The notes under the pieces: generated by a model
What the model was told of the DNA's origin: nothing
What the model saw: the letters and a program-made list of their open reading frames with translations, nothing else
The model's database searches: none
Shown here: positions 36,015 to 47,080 of the stretch, piece after piece
Layout: each line of letters opens with the position of its first letter
Numbering within the stretch: position 1 is the first letter of the stretch
Translations under genes and position numbers: made by a program
Assembly: GCF_036898095.1 (NCBI RefSeq)
Contig: NC_090751.1
Coordinates: 75,939,797 to 76,003,796 of the forward strand
Direction: 5' to 3'
Source of the DNA: Palaemon carinicauda
Lineage: Eukaryota; Arthropoda; Malacostraca; Decapoda; Palaemonidae
Length of the DNA: 64,000 bases

Positions 36015-37147
36015 GTGGCCTCTGTCCGTCAGGTCAGATCTACTGAGTCAACCGCACTTCCTCAGGTTCCACGACAACCCTCTCTCTCTTCGCCTTCACG
36101 CCTGGAGACTATCGAGCGACTCCTGAAGAAGGAGGGGTACTCCTCCTCCACAGCCAAGAGGATGTCCCTATACCTAAGAAAATCCTCTACCGTAGTCTAC
36201 CAGGCGAAGTGGGCCGCCTTTACGAAATGGTGCGCGACAAAACAAATAAGACCTCTCAAAGCCTCGGTCCCTGACATAGCTGATTTTCTAGTGTACCTTA
36301 GGGATAAAATAGGAATGCCAATCCCGGCTATTAAAGGAGTACGAGCAGCCTTAGGCCAAGTCTTTCTCCTGAAAGGCATCGACCTGGGGACCTCAAGACA
36401 CATAGGGATGCTGATTAGAAGTTTCGAACAATCCTGCCCTCCCCAAGCCAGGAGAGTGCCTAGATGGGACCTGGCCAAGGTCCTGAAAATGTTGTGTCGT
36501 CCGACCTTTGAACCACTCAGAGATATCGGGGACAAAGGTCTCACCCTCAAGACAGTCTTCTTGCTAGCCTTAGCTTCGGCTAAGAGGGTAGGTGAGATCC
36601 ACGGTCTCTCCTACGACGTGGCACACTCCAAAGGGTGGAAGGAGGTATCTTTCAAGTTCGTACCCTCCTTTGTAGCAAAGACTCAGAACCCAGCAGTCTG
36701 GGACCCGAGGTTTGAAGGTTTCTCTTCTCCAGCCATCCCCAAGACAGGCAATACGGACGCCCTGAAGTTATGCCCGGTCAGGACGATCAGGAATACCTGG
36801 AAAGGACGGCCCATCTCCGTCCGGGTGCCAAGAACCTCTTCGTCTCTTCAGGCGTTAATAAGAAGCAAGTGTCCAAGAACACTATTTCCTTCTGGCTGAG
36901 ACAAGTCATCACTAGGGCTTGTGAAGAAGACAAGGTGGCAGTACCAGGCACTCCCCGTCCCCATGACATCAGAGGCCTGAGCACTTCCTTGGCCTTGGAG
37001 AGAAATATGGCAGTGGGCCAGATCCTGCAGGCCGGCACTTGGTCACACCAGTCGACCTTCACGGCCCACTAACTCAAAGACTACTCAAGAAAGTCTTTGG
37101 ATGGATTCTCCATTGGGACAGTCATCGCCGCCCTCCAAGCTGTGTAG
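36015..37147 (+). pseudogene. DIRS-3 tyrosine recombinase, catalytic Tyr codon replaced by TAA
   Basis: This is a phage-integrase-fold recombinase that would integrate the circular DIRS cDNA. The N-terminal SAM-like domain lies around SSSTAKRMSLYLRKSSTVVY. The catalytic domain has LALASAKRVGEIHGL (first Arg), HDIRGLS (His-x-x-Arg), and TWSHQSTFTAH immediately followed by TAA at 37070-37072, where the family pattern expects the nucleophilic Tyr, then LKDYSRKSLDG to a stop at 37145-37147. A one-base frameshift lies near 36790, between CPVRTIR and YLERTAHLRPG. Residue roles follow the tyrosine recombinase family. The enzyme is inactive on two counts. Confidence 0.88.
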
Positions 37148-37749
37148 TGGCAGGCTGGAAGACGTCCCCAACAAGTGAATAGTCTCATCCCTACTTCGTC
37201 AGGAGAAGACTCAGTAGAGAAAATGTCAAGAGGTAACCCTAAAATTATAAGCGTAAGTTTTCCCTGCTACCCCCTATCCGCTCTCTGTACCCCCGCATTA
37301 CGTAGCCCTCCAGGCACCATGTGCCTAACCAAGTGGCAGAATGGCTCTCCCGCCTCCTAAAGTGTAAGTCTCCGAAGAGGTAATTCGAGGTAAAGTATTC
37401 GTGTCGGAACAAATGAAAAATTTTAAGTAATTTTTATTTTTCCTAACATACTTACCGAGAATTACCTCTGAGTAATGGCCCTCCCTTCCGTCCCCGAGTG
37501 CCATTCTTCTATTGCCGAGTCGGGCTAAACGGAGGACTTAATGAGATCCTGACCCGGGAAAAGCAGTGACCTGCCCTAATCCGGGCCGCAGGAATTATCC
37601 TGGCGGCGGGGGTAGGAACTATCGGGAGCGAGATGGGGGGGGTAGCACGGAAAATCTTGGTCGAGATTGAGAGAGGTCCAAGGACCCTCCGAAGAGGTAA
37701 TTCTCGGTAAGTATGTTAGGAAAAATAAAAATTACTTAAAATTTTTCAT
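37148..37749 (+). mobile_element. DIRS-3 internal complementary region and right end
   Basis: 37368-37412 is the reverse complement of the left end (31588-31628), ending GTGTCGGAACAA. It passes at once into ATGAAAAATTTTAAGTAA, the reverse complement of the right end, which closes at 37749. Positions 37530-37703 are the reverse complement of the left repeat. The join of the two outer ends inside the element is the hallmark internal complementary region of DIRS elements. Positions 37413-37448 and about 37707-37749 form an inverted pair. The 37175-37360 open frame has no recognisable domain. Confidence 0.78.
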
Positions 37750-39334
37750 GTTTCCGCAATCCAGAGTTTTCTGAAAATTCTATAGTCGACCCCCCCCTCT
37801 ACGGGGTAGGTCTTACAAAGGTGTGACTTGATACGTCATTCTACACTCCCAGCTGATTACTATATCAGCTGGTGTGATTTCGCCAGCACCGATCCTTTTG
37901 TTTTCGAATGAACCACCATCATCTTTCCTCCACCTTCCCACTTCGAGTGGTTTGGTTAGCATATGGAAATGAGCGGGGAATGAAAAATTTCTTTTCATTG
38001 CACTTCATTTCCCCTGGCAGGCCTTGTCTGATTTAGATGGTAGTTTTCTCACTATCGAGAAAGCGTTCAATGGCAACCCCTTTATGTAAGCAGTCGATGG
38101 CAATTATGTCTGGCCTCCTTGAAGTAAACCCCCACATACGACACTTCACCCTTTTTCGGGAGACTCGTTCCTGAGAAGTTTTTACAAAACTTCAATGGGT
38201 GTTAAAACTTCATGAAGGTCGTAAGCCTTCCCGGAGCATGCACTCTAGCCAAGACAAAACTGCGAGGTTATGGTCTTAAACTCGGTGCTACCGTTTGATG
38301 GAGGCAGCCTCCCCCGTCATTGTACCCTGGGTATAACAACTTGCCTTTTTACGTGATAGTCTTCCGAGACTTTTATTCTATCCTTACAGGGTTATTATTT
38401 CGAACAATTAGTCCCGAAGGAACATTGTTAGCTGACGTTAAAAGAAACAATAGCATCAGCGTGGGCATCTTTTCATTACGTTACGAACGATTCAAACCCC
38501 GCCCACAGGTAAACAGACATCCGTTTCTGTGTAATGAACACTGGCTAGTCCTTCATATAAAGAGGAGGGGTAAACCAAAGTTGAAATGATCGCCTCTATA
38601 ACTGTATATTTTGTTTGAGAACATGTTCGCTCTCATTCAAAAAAATATTACAGTTAGTCAACGATCAAAATTCTTTTGGCAATAATGTTACGATTCAACG
38701 CACATACATTATTCCCACAACCGGATTCGTTACAAATGTTTCCTGGAGGCAGAGAATACGCATGCGCTAGCGCAAATGGACAAGTACATATATGCGTGTA
38801 AGCGATCTTTCTGCCAATAAGGGCTTTATACATCTTCCAATTAGAACTCCGTTCTATTAAGTTGTATATTTATATCCCTTACTGAAACCAGGTTATTCGT
38901 TACATTACTTGGCTACTTTCCTGTAACTAGACATAAGGCATTTACGTTCTGCCTCCTTTTAGGCATTTTTTCCTTTCCCCCGATCGGAAGTCTTAGTCTC
39001 CTACAAAGACTTTGGCTGGAAACTTCTCATAAGCATATCTGTTCCCTAGGAGGGAACATTTAATATAAATGCTATGTTACCGATCGGAGACAGAGATGTA
39101 CGAACGTTTTTTGTCCTAAGAAGGAGAAACCTTTGTTACGAATGTTTCCTTCGCTCTCCAACAGTTCCGGATACGACTTTTAAGTCGAACTACGCATGTA
39201 AGCTTGTCATGCACACAGTTCGGTGTTACTACTCCTTAGTAGACTTACGCTCTTTACCCCCCCCCCCCAACAATAGACTGAAGATACGTCTCAATCCCCT
39301 CTTGGGTTTAGTTGGAGGCATTCGGTGATTACCG
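37750..39334 (+). mobile_element. Probable DIRS-2 middle part, no gene recognised
   Basis: This lies between the right end of DIRS-3 and the left TSD of LINE E. By position it should be the RT part of DIRS-2, but no RT motif could be read in any frame. Short open frames at 38320-38589 and 39074-39328 encode nothing recognised. Near 38130-38300 it has AT-poor leader-like text. The assignment rests only on the summed length of the DIRS-2 pieces. Confidence 0.3.
39322..39334. repeat. Target-site duplication of LINE E, left copy
   Basis: TCGGTGATTACCG. The same 13 bp (the first T shared with the tail) recurs at 45476-45488. Confidence 0.92.
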
Positions 39335-40001
39335 CCCCCCAGATGCTGAAGCCTTGATGAGGATGGGGGGCTTAGGGACTAGCAGTTGGGCTCTAATGAA
39401 CAATGGGAACTACTTCCCCACTGGACCTCGGTGCCCAACTGTTGATCCAACTAAATTAGTCAGCACTTTCTCTCCGTTCCTTTGATTACTTCTTATTTTC
39501 TCCCATCTCTTCCTCTTGGGCATGAACTTGTTGACGACTTTAGCTTGTACGACTTAGGTTTTGACTGCTGCTTTGGATTTGGCGCAGGGTGGGATGGATG
39601 TCATGCCATCTCAACCTGTACAAATTTAGACGCCATCACCCTCTGGCAGACCCCATTGGGTGCAGACTAAGTCTGTTAAGAGTCGGGCTCCAATGATCCG
39701 GTTTTAAGTCACCCATATTTGCGGGTAATGGGTGACGCTAGGCATTGGAGTCGTCGGTGGGAGGGGCTAACTACCCCCACTGACCAGTGTACGCCCACCT
39801 TAAGAGAGGCAGCCCCTCTCTAATAGAGGACTGGTCCCCGCTGAAGCCTCTTCTCGTGTTGGGCCACATGGGATAGGAGGACTGAAATCCTCTGATAAGA
39901 GGTGGATAACCCGGCTTGCTTCTACTCCTAAAACTAACCCCTCTGTTGACGACCCGGAAACTCTAAAGGACCATGCTACTTATGTTCAAAAACAAAGTAA
40001 T
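39335..40001 (+). mobile_element. I-like LINE copy E, 5' UTR
   Basis: Starts with six C then AGATGCTGAAGCCTTGATG, almost identical to copy D over about 600 bp. The ORF1 frame is open from about 39910 (codons including SVDDPETLKDH) before the first ATG at 40002, so initiation may be upstream or non-AUG. Small upstream frames are not considered genes. Confidence 0.85.
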
Positions 40002-41633
40002 TTGGGTGACATGGAGAATTTGCGAATCCTTCACATCACTCAGATCCCCATTGAAACCAATTACGATGTTTTATATAAATTATTTCAATGTTATGGTCAC
40101 ATCAGGGAAATTAGGATGAGGCTTGAAGGTGACAAATGGGATTCATGGATATCATTTGATAACCATGATGAAGCATTCAAAGCTATCAATGATATCATAA
40201 ATATTAAAATCAGTAATTTGAATTTCAAGGGTGCTCTTTGCGATCGGGTACCCAAGAATCTGGATGTATATAGGCCTGCAGATTGGATTGATAAAAGTAT
40301 AGAGGTAGTTGTACCTTCCCAGAGAAAGCCAAAACCACCAAAGTGGCTTATTGCTCAATCCAAAGGGAGTACTGGAAATTATTTCAAAATATGTAAATTT
40401 CTTCAAAAGAAAGTAGGTACTATCGCACCAGGAGATATATCTCGGTTTGGAAAGAACAGTTTCCTAATAAGTGCCAAATCAGAAACTCAATCGGTTATAC
40501 TTTCCAATTTAAATACAGATAACGAAGACATAAAGCTGGATGTGAAACCCCATTTAAACTTCAGTTATGGAAGGGGAGTAGTTTTTAATAGAGACTTATA
40601 TGAATTCACAGAAGAGGAGATATTGGCCATGTGTCCTTTAACTGTGTGGAAAGTGCATAAAGTCCCTGGAACGTCAATGATTATCCTAACTTTCCAGGAT
40701 GCTGATGTGCCTTTCCACATTTACATAGAGAATGAACGAATTAAAGTGCGAACTTTTAAGCAGAAGCCGCTGCAATGTTTTAATTGCTATAGATATGGGC
40801 ATCCATATAAAGTATGTAAGAATGATAAAATGTGTAGTACATGCTCTAATGTTTACCATGGAGACTGTACACTAGAGGCCAATTGTATGAACTGCAATTT
40901 GAATCACAAATCTACGGATAGGAGCTGCCAGCAATATAAATTAGAAGAGGCTGCTCTCAATAAATCCAGTATTGAACACATAAGTGTGGGGCATGCCAAG
41001 AGACTATTGAGTAAATCAGCAAGTTATGCAAAAGTATTGAAATCTGGAGAAAAAATGAGGCAGGAGACATCCAGCCCACCTAATACTGCCTCTATTCCCC
41101 AGAAAAGAAATTTGCCATCTTCTGATAGAATTCTAGAGGATAAGGCAAGAATATCACGTAAGACCTTTCTCACCTCTAGTAAACCTTTGTCCCCCACTAC
41201 AAAGGATAATTCTAACCTCTCTCAGGCTATATCTTTGCCTGATTTGATGGAGGTTCCACATGAAACAGAATTATCAGGTGCGCCTGTAGTGGGGAAAGCA
41301 TCAAAACCTAATAAATCACCACCTGTCAATAGGAAAAGAGAGAGACCTCCATCTCTCTCACCCCCATCCATTAAAAACACAAAAGTTATGTCATCAAATA
41401 GATATGATGTTTTGCCTGTTGATATTTCAGATCAACAGGAAAACTTCTTGAATCAATCCAAAATTCAAGTGGAGGTCCACCATCCCCCACAAGAAATAGG
41501 TAACAACAACACTGAAAAGGCTAATATAAAACCTAATTTATCAAGACCCAAACTTAAGAAGCCTACAGAAAATATTGTCAAGTCAAAAACTGTCAATGGG
41601 AAGACCTCATCAAAGATGTCTTCCAGAAAATAA
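40002..41633 (+). CDS. LINE E ORF1, intact RRM-like zinc-knuckle protein
   Basis: 543 codons without a break; the only intact ORF1 in the window. An RRM-like domain spans residues about 3-80 (RILHITQIPIETNYD, EIRMRL, WDSWISFDNHDEAFKAI). A second conserved block has GKNSFLISAKS and NFSYGRGVVFNRDLYEF. Three knuckles lie at about 257-309: CFNCYRYGHPYKVC, CSTCSNVYHGDC and CMNCNLNHKSTDRSC. A basic, Ser/Pro-rich tail follows (RERPPSLSPPS, VEVHHPPQ). It is expected to coat LINE RNA. It ends with TAA 41631-41633, after which ORF2 continues in the same frame. Confidence 0.9.
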   Translation: MGDMENLRILHITQIPIETNYDVLYKLFQCYGHIREIRMRLEGDKWDSWISFDNHDEAFKAINDIINIKISNLNFKGALCDRVPKNLDVYRPADWIDKSIEVVVPSQRKPKPPKWLIAQSKGSTGNYFKICKFLQKKVGTIAPGDISRFGKNSFLISAKSETQSVILSNLNTDNEDIKLDVKPHLNFSYGRGVVFNRDLYEFTEEEILAMCPLTVWKVHKVPGTSMIILTFQDADVPFHIYIENERIKVRTFKQKPLQCFNCYRYGHPYKVCKNDKMCSTCSNVYHGDCTLEANCMNCNLNHKSTDRSCQQYKLEEAALNKSSIEHISVGHAKRLLSKSASYAKVLKSGEKMRQETSSPPNTASIPQKRNLPSSDRILEDKARISRKTFLTSSKPLSPTTKDNSNLSQAISLPDLMEVPHETELSGAPVVGKASKPNKSPPVNRKRERPPSLSPPSIKNTKVMSSNRYDVLPVDISDQQENFLNQSKIQVEVHHPPQEIGNNNTEKANIKPNLSRPKLKKPTENIVKSKTVNGKTSSKMSSRK

Positions 41634-44600
41634 TACATAGTTTTTTCATCCATTTTGCAATGGAATTGTCAGGGTTTGAGGGCCAAATATGAAGAACTTA
41701 AGCTCTTAATTCACGAGCATTCCCCCATAATTGTATGTCTCCAGGAGAGCAAGCTTGATGCTAATACCCCTTGTCCTCGCGAATATATTAGTTATAGGAC
41801 ACCTTATGATCACGGAGTAGGGAGCCATGGCGGAAGTCTCATGTACATTCGTCGAGATGTTCCCCAAATACCTATATCTATACGTACAACCCTGCAGGCA
41901 GTTGTTGTACAAATTGATATAGGGAGAAAATATACAATATGCTCTCTGTACTTACCTCCAAATGATGATATTTTATATGATGATTTAGCAGAGGTCATTC
42001 AACAACTCCCTCAACCTTTTCTCTTACTGGGAGATATGAATGGTAGACATCCTTTATGGGGTGATGTTTTGGCCAACACAAGGGGCAATATTATCTCATC
42101 AATTGTGGAGAATGAGGATGTGGGACTCCTTAATACAGGAGAGCCCACACATTTCCATGTTCAGACAGGTACTTTGTCATGCATTGACCTTTCAATTGCA
42201 AGCTCTAACTGCCTTCTTGATTTTGATTGGAGGACATTAGATGATTGGCATACTAGTGATCATGCACCAATCATTATAAACACCAACAAGGGTCCGCCTT
42301 TGCAAAGATCACCACGTTGGAATCTAGACAAGGCAGACTGGGTTAAATTTTCCGAGCTAAGTGAAATCGAAGGGAGAGCAGAACAGTTTGAAAGTGTTGA
42401 TGATGCCATAGACCTACTGAATGGAACTCTTCATACAGCAGGAGTCAATTCAATTCCCAAAACAACAGGGTTATTCAAACGACGACCAGTCCCGTGGTGG
42501 TCTTCAGAACTAACTGCACTCCACAGAGCCACAAGAAGATCTCTAACACGATTGCGTAGACGCAGAACTGATGAGAATTTAATTTTGTACAAGAAATGTA
42601 GAGCACAGTTCCGTCGTGCCATGAAAGAAGCAAGGCGCCAGTCATGGATGTCTTTTGTTTCCTCCATTAACAGTAGAACACCACCATCTTCTGTGTGGAG
42701 GAAAGTAAAAAAGATAGCTGGCAAATTCACCCCCAACCCACCACCAGTGTTGAGGTGAATGGCCAGTATGTAACTGAAGCAAATGAAGTTAGCAATGCCC
42801 TGGCTAATCATTTTTCAAATGTATCTAGCAAGTGTGAAGGAGCCCCTGGTCACCAGTATAGGAGCACTGAAGAAAAGAAAATTTTAAATTTTGCAACAAG
42901 AAGGGAAGAGTCGTATAATTCTCCTTTCACTGAAAGAGAATTTGATTCCGCACTTGCTCATTGCAATGATACAGCCCCTGGACCCGATGGAATTCCATAT
43001 GCAATGATTAAACATGTACATTTTAATACAAAGCTATTTATTTTAAGTATTATTAATAGAATATGGCATGATCATAGTTACCCAAGTGTCTGGGAACTAG
43101 CCATTATTTTAGCTTTTTTAAAACCCGGTAAAGACAAGTTTTTAGCAGCAAACTATCGTCCTATTGCATTGACATCTTGTTTATGTAAAATCATGGAGAA
43201 GATGGTCAATGCAAGGCTGATATGGTACCTTGAAAAAAAAGGTATTTTATCACCGATTCAATGTGGATTCCGAAAAATGCACTCAACGACTGATGTGTTG
43301 ATACGACTAGAGTCTTCTATTTGTGAAGCCTTTGCTTCCAAACAGCACCATGTTACAGTATTTTTTGACCTTGAAAAGGCATATGATACCACATGGAGAT
43401 ATGGTATTCTTAAAACCATTCATGAATTGGGATTGAGAGGAGAGCTGCCACTATTTATTCAGGCATTTCTTTCACGTAGAGTTTTTCAAGTGAGAGTGGG
43501 GGAAACTCTATCAGAGAGTAAGTGCCAGGAAGAAGGAGTTCCTCAGGGTAGTGTGCTGAGTGTCACCCTTTTTGCACTAGCAATTAATGGGATATCCTCA
43601 GCCATTCCCCAGGATGTTCTCTCAACATTATTTGTGGATGATCTCTCAATATCATTTGCTGGCACTAGAATGGCAATGGTTGAGAGAAAAATCCAACTCT
43701 CTATTGATAAAATTATCCAGTGGGCTGACATGAATGGATTTAAGTTCTCGACAAGTAAAACTACCATTGTCCATTTTTGTCGTATCCGGGGAGTACATCC
43801 AGACCCGGATATATACATTAAAGGTCAACGGATACCATGTGTATCGGAAACCAAATTTTTAGGTTTGATATTTGACTCTAGACTTACATGGGTTTCTCAC
43901 CTAAAATCGCTAAAAGCTAAATGTGTTGAAGCTCTGAATATCTTAAAAGTATTGGCCCATACATCATGGGGGGGCAGACCGCAATACAATTTTAAAATTA
44001 TACAAGGCCTTGATTTTTTCCAAAATTAGTTATGGTTGTGAGGTATATTCCTCAGCCACCCCAAGCCGGTTAAAAATATTAGACTCGATACATCATGCAG
44101 GTATTAGATTATCTACTGGAGCTTTTAAAACCTCGCCTATCCCAAGTCTCCTTGTTGATGCTGGAGAGTTACCTCTAGACCTTTACCGAATGTCTTCCAT
44201 TCTTCGGTATTGGTTTAGATTGCAAAGACTCCCTAGCTCTCTAGCCTTTCAGACTGCAAGCCTTGTAAGACACGCATCATACTTTGAGTTGCACCCAAAA
44301 TCTCCTCAACCTTATGGCTTTCGGGTGAAACGATTTTTAAATAGTCTGGATATAATTAGAAATAAGGTACTTCCATTCAAGGTATCATCAACGCCTCCAT
44401 GGAAATTACCTGACATATCTTTTTGTAAATACTTTATTGGAGTTAAGAAGAATATGACTGACTTAGAATCCAGGTCTCTTTTTATGGAACATGTCGAAGA
44501 ACATAGGGGATCGACTTTTATATATACTGATGGCTCCAAATCTGATGCTGGCGTTGGATTTGGAGTACATAGTAATGATTTTAATTGTAGAGATGCACTT

Positions 44601-45341
44601 CCTCTAACAGCTTCCATATTTACTGCCGAACTGTATGGCATATTAACCGCTATTGAGAAAATAGCTTTGGAAAAGGAGGGTAATTTTACAATTTTTAGTG
44701 ATGCAAGGAGTGTTCTTCAAGCTTTAGAAGTTTTTAATTCTAATAACCCTCTAGTTTTAAAGATTTTAGAATGGCTTTTTATTATTGGACGGAAAGGTAT
44801 AACTGTTCGATTTTGTTGGGTTCCAGCACATGTAGGTGTGTCTGGGAATGAGAAGGCAGATTTACTGGCGAAGAATGCGGCATCCGAGTTGCTACCAAGG
44901 AGGTATCCCATTCCATGTAACGATCTCCTACCTTACATCAAGAAATTGGTTTGTGATAAATGGCAACAGCACTGGGACAGTCAAGACGGCAATAAAATGA
45001 GGGAAGTAACAAATATCATATCACCTTGGAGGTATAACATGATTCCCCGAAAATGGGAGACGACTCTTTGTCGTCTCCGTATTGGTCACACACGGTTGAC
45101 ACACGAGTTTCTGCTGAAGGGCCAACACCAACCGTATTGCGAGGACTGCTTAGTACCTTTAACAGTGAGGCATTTGTTGACCGAATGCCCTAATTTTACT
45201 AACTTAAGAAATAGATATCTATTTGAGGCTCGAGGTGAGGATGGCAGGTTTATCCTTGCCAAGATTCTTGGACATGTGTCTTACTATGCGAGCGGAATTT
45301 TTAGATTTATTTCAGAAGCAGGTCTTCTGAAAACTATTTAA
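41634..45341 (+). pseudogene. LINE E ORF2 (endonuclease-RT-RNase H), two indels
   Basis: Opens right after the ORF1 TAA in the same frame, with no ATG until MYIRRDV near 41841, which lies after two catalytic endonuclease residues. Endonuclease: QWNCQG, LQESKLD, LLGDMNGRHPLWGD, TSDHAP. RT: NYRPIALTS, FFDLEKAYDTTWR, GVPQGSVLS, FVDDLSISF. RNase H: YTDGSKSDAG, FTAELYG, FSDARSVLQ, PAHVGVSGNEKAD. C-terminal Cys/His region: YCEDC and TECPNFTNLRNRY. Breaks: one base lost near 42752 (after NPPPVL) and one G added in a seven-G run near 43972. All catalytic residues are otherwise present. Length, about 1235 codons, equals copy D. Confidence 0.92.
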
Positions 45342-45476
45342 CTATTTTAATGACTTCTTAATTTTTATGGTTTTAATCGAATTCTCTTTTAATTTTCATA
45401 TACAGTAAATGGTATCGGCGTCAATGACCTTAGATGTCAGGATGCCAGAAAACTTTCAATCAATCAATCAATCAAT
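45342..45476 (+). mobile_element. LINE E 3' UTR, hairpin and (CAAT)n tail
   Basis: The hairpin is at 45417-45446, then CAGAAAAC and (CAAT)n to 45476, then the right TSD. Confidence 0.85.
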
Positions 45477-45488
45477 CGGTGATTACCG

Positions 45489-46480
45489 TATAGTCAATTG
45501 TCCAGAAAGCGATCTCTATGGAGATTCGCTATTATAACATAAGCTGTACTAATTAACTGGTTTACCATTTGGTATCGGTCTTATTTGGCCAACCACACTG
45601 GATTAGGCTGTTCTCCTTCGTTGCAAGAATGTGCAATTTGTTACACGTCTCGACATCATCTCAAGGTGTGTTTATTGCTATGCACTCCCCCCCCCTCACC
45701 CCTCACCGCTGGACAATCCGCGGATGATGGGTGGCAGACGAGAGCTTCTGCAAAGAGGCCTGTCTTCTCGTCTTCCCTCTGGACCGGATGCTGTCTATAA
45801 TGCATCAAAAGAGAGAGGGGGGGGGGGGCATATGCCATACAATTCCATCCTCATCTGTAGGCCCGATTCAGGAAGGTGCCAGCATTCACCTCTCTTAGAC
45901 AACCATGTAGTGGTACGAAGCCTTAGATGGACAGAGGACAACTAATTGCCCCCATCTGCTCGCGTCATTCCTGGTATAGGAATGTGCTTGCAAAACCACC
46001 CAGATAGTGAGCTCCTAGTGTCTTGGAATCATCTTGTATCCAACAAAGTCTTATCTTTGTGGGGTCCCCAACTGTGGTTATGCTCGCAGCGGCCCTGATC
46101 TTCAGGCTCCCACTCGACCGTTCCCCAGGCCCTCAAACAAGATGTATTCCAAGATAGGTGGGGCGGCCTAGAGGTGTGCCTTGTTTCCCCCCCCCCCCCC
46201 CCTACCATTCGGTCTGGGGAAAAGTCCTCAGCCAAGTCAGGATAAGCAGGATCTTATTAATGATTCCAATGACTTCGCTATGGCATCCCGCAGAGTGATT
46301 CCCAGACCTTCTGCAGCCCCTGTCGGAGCTCCAATAGCTTTGCTATGGCAACCCCATTGATGCCTTTACTTATGCAAGTGTGAGATAACTTGTCCCCTGT
46401 CGGATCTCAACCTCCTCCTGGGAACGCGGTTCGAGTCCTTCAGTCTATTGGGTGAGTCACCCCTAAATAAATAGCATAGG
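45489..46480 (+). pseudogene. DIRS-2 RNase H end and recombinase scrap
   Basis: A decayed DIRS 3' half. Near 46130-46195 one frame reads QALKQDVFQDRWGGLEV and then a Pro-rich string, matching the RNase H end of DIRS elements. At about 46392-46445 the sequence (CTTGTCCCCTG… to GGTTCGAGTCCTTCA) matches the DIRS-1 recombinase at 2860-2915. Most of the recombinase gene is missing. Several poly-C and poly-G runs occur (45690, 45815, 46186). Frames are broken everywhere. Confidence 0.6.
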
Positions 46481-46814
46481 TTTGTATTCCAGGTATAGAA
46501 CAAATGACATATTCGTAGATAATTTGTATTTTTCCTAACGATACAAACCATAGCTATTTATACAAACTTGCCCGCCAGCCCTATCCCTCTTGAAATCCTA
46601 CCTCTAAGAAAAGTGAGCTAAATCACCGGTGTGTGAGTGGGAGCGGTAGCAAGCTACCACCCCTACCCCCCCCCACTAACTAGCGGTAGGGGTAGTTAAC
46701 CCTCGCTAAATTTTAATAGCTCGACATTTTAGCTTCGCAGATAGTAATACCCCTAAATAAATAGCTAAGGTTTGTATAGTTAGGAAAAATACAAATTATC
46801 TATGAATTTGTCAT
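46460..46814 (+). mobile_element. DIRS-2 internal complementary region and right end
   Basis: GGTATAGAACAAATGAC at about 46493-46509 joins the inverse of the left end to the inverse of the right end. 46500-46560 and 46750-46814 form an inverted pair sharing AGATAATTTGTATTTTTCC. 46680-46760 is the reverse complement of the DIRS-2 left repeat at about 5950-6050. The right end finishes TTTGTCAT at 46814, like DIRS-1. Confidence 0.65.
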
Positions 46815-47080
46815 ATTTATTTGTTATTGTTATTAATTTTATACAGTATTCATTGTAGCTATAACAAATCTACAACTACTAACACCTTACAATGTTAATT
46901 ATGTAAGTGTATGAATAAGTGGAAAAGTTATTTGTAAAACAGTTAAAGGTTAAAATTCAAGTACAGTAATTCCTTGCAATATCACAGTTCAACTATTGCT
47001 CCGTTAGTACATCACAGATTTATGAATATATTATCGGTAAATCTATTTAAAAGGAGACAAAGACAGAAATTAATTGTTGA
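46815..47080. other. Intronic AT-rich sequence, nothing recognised
   Basis: No open frame, repeat or motif could be assigned. It may be original NDUFB5 intron. Confidence 0.4.
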
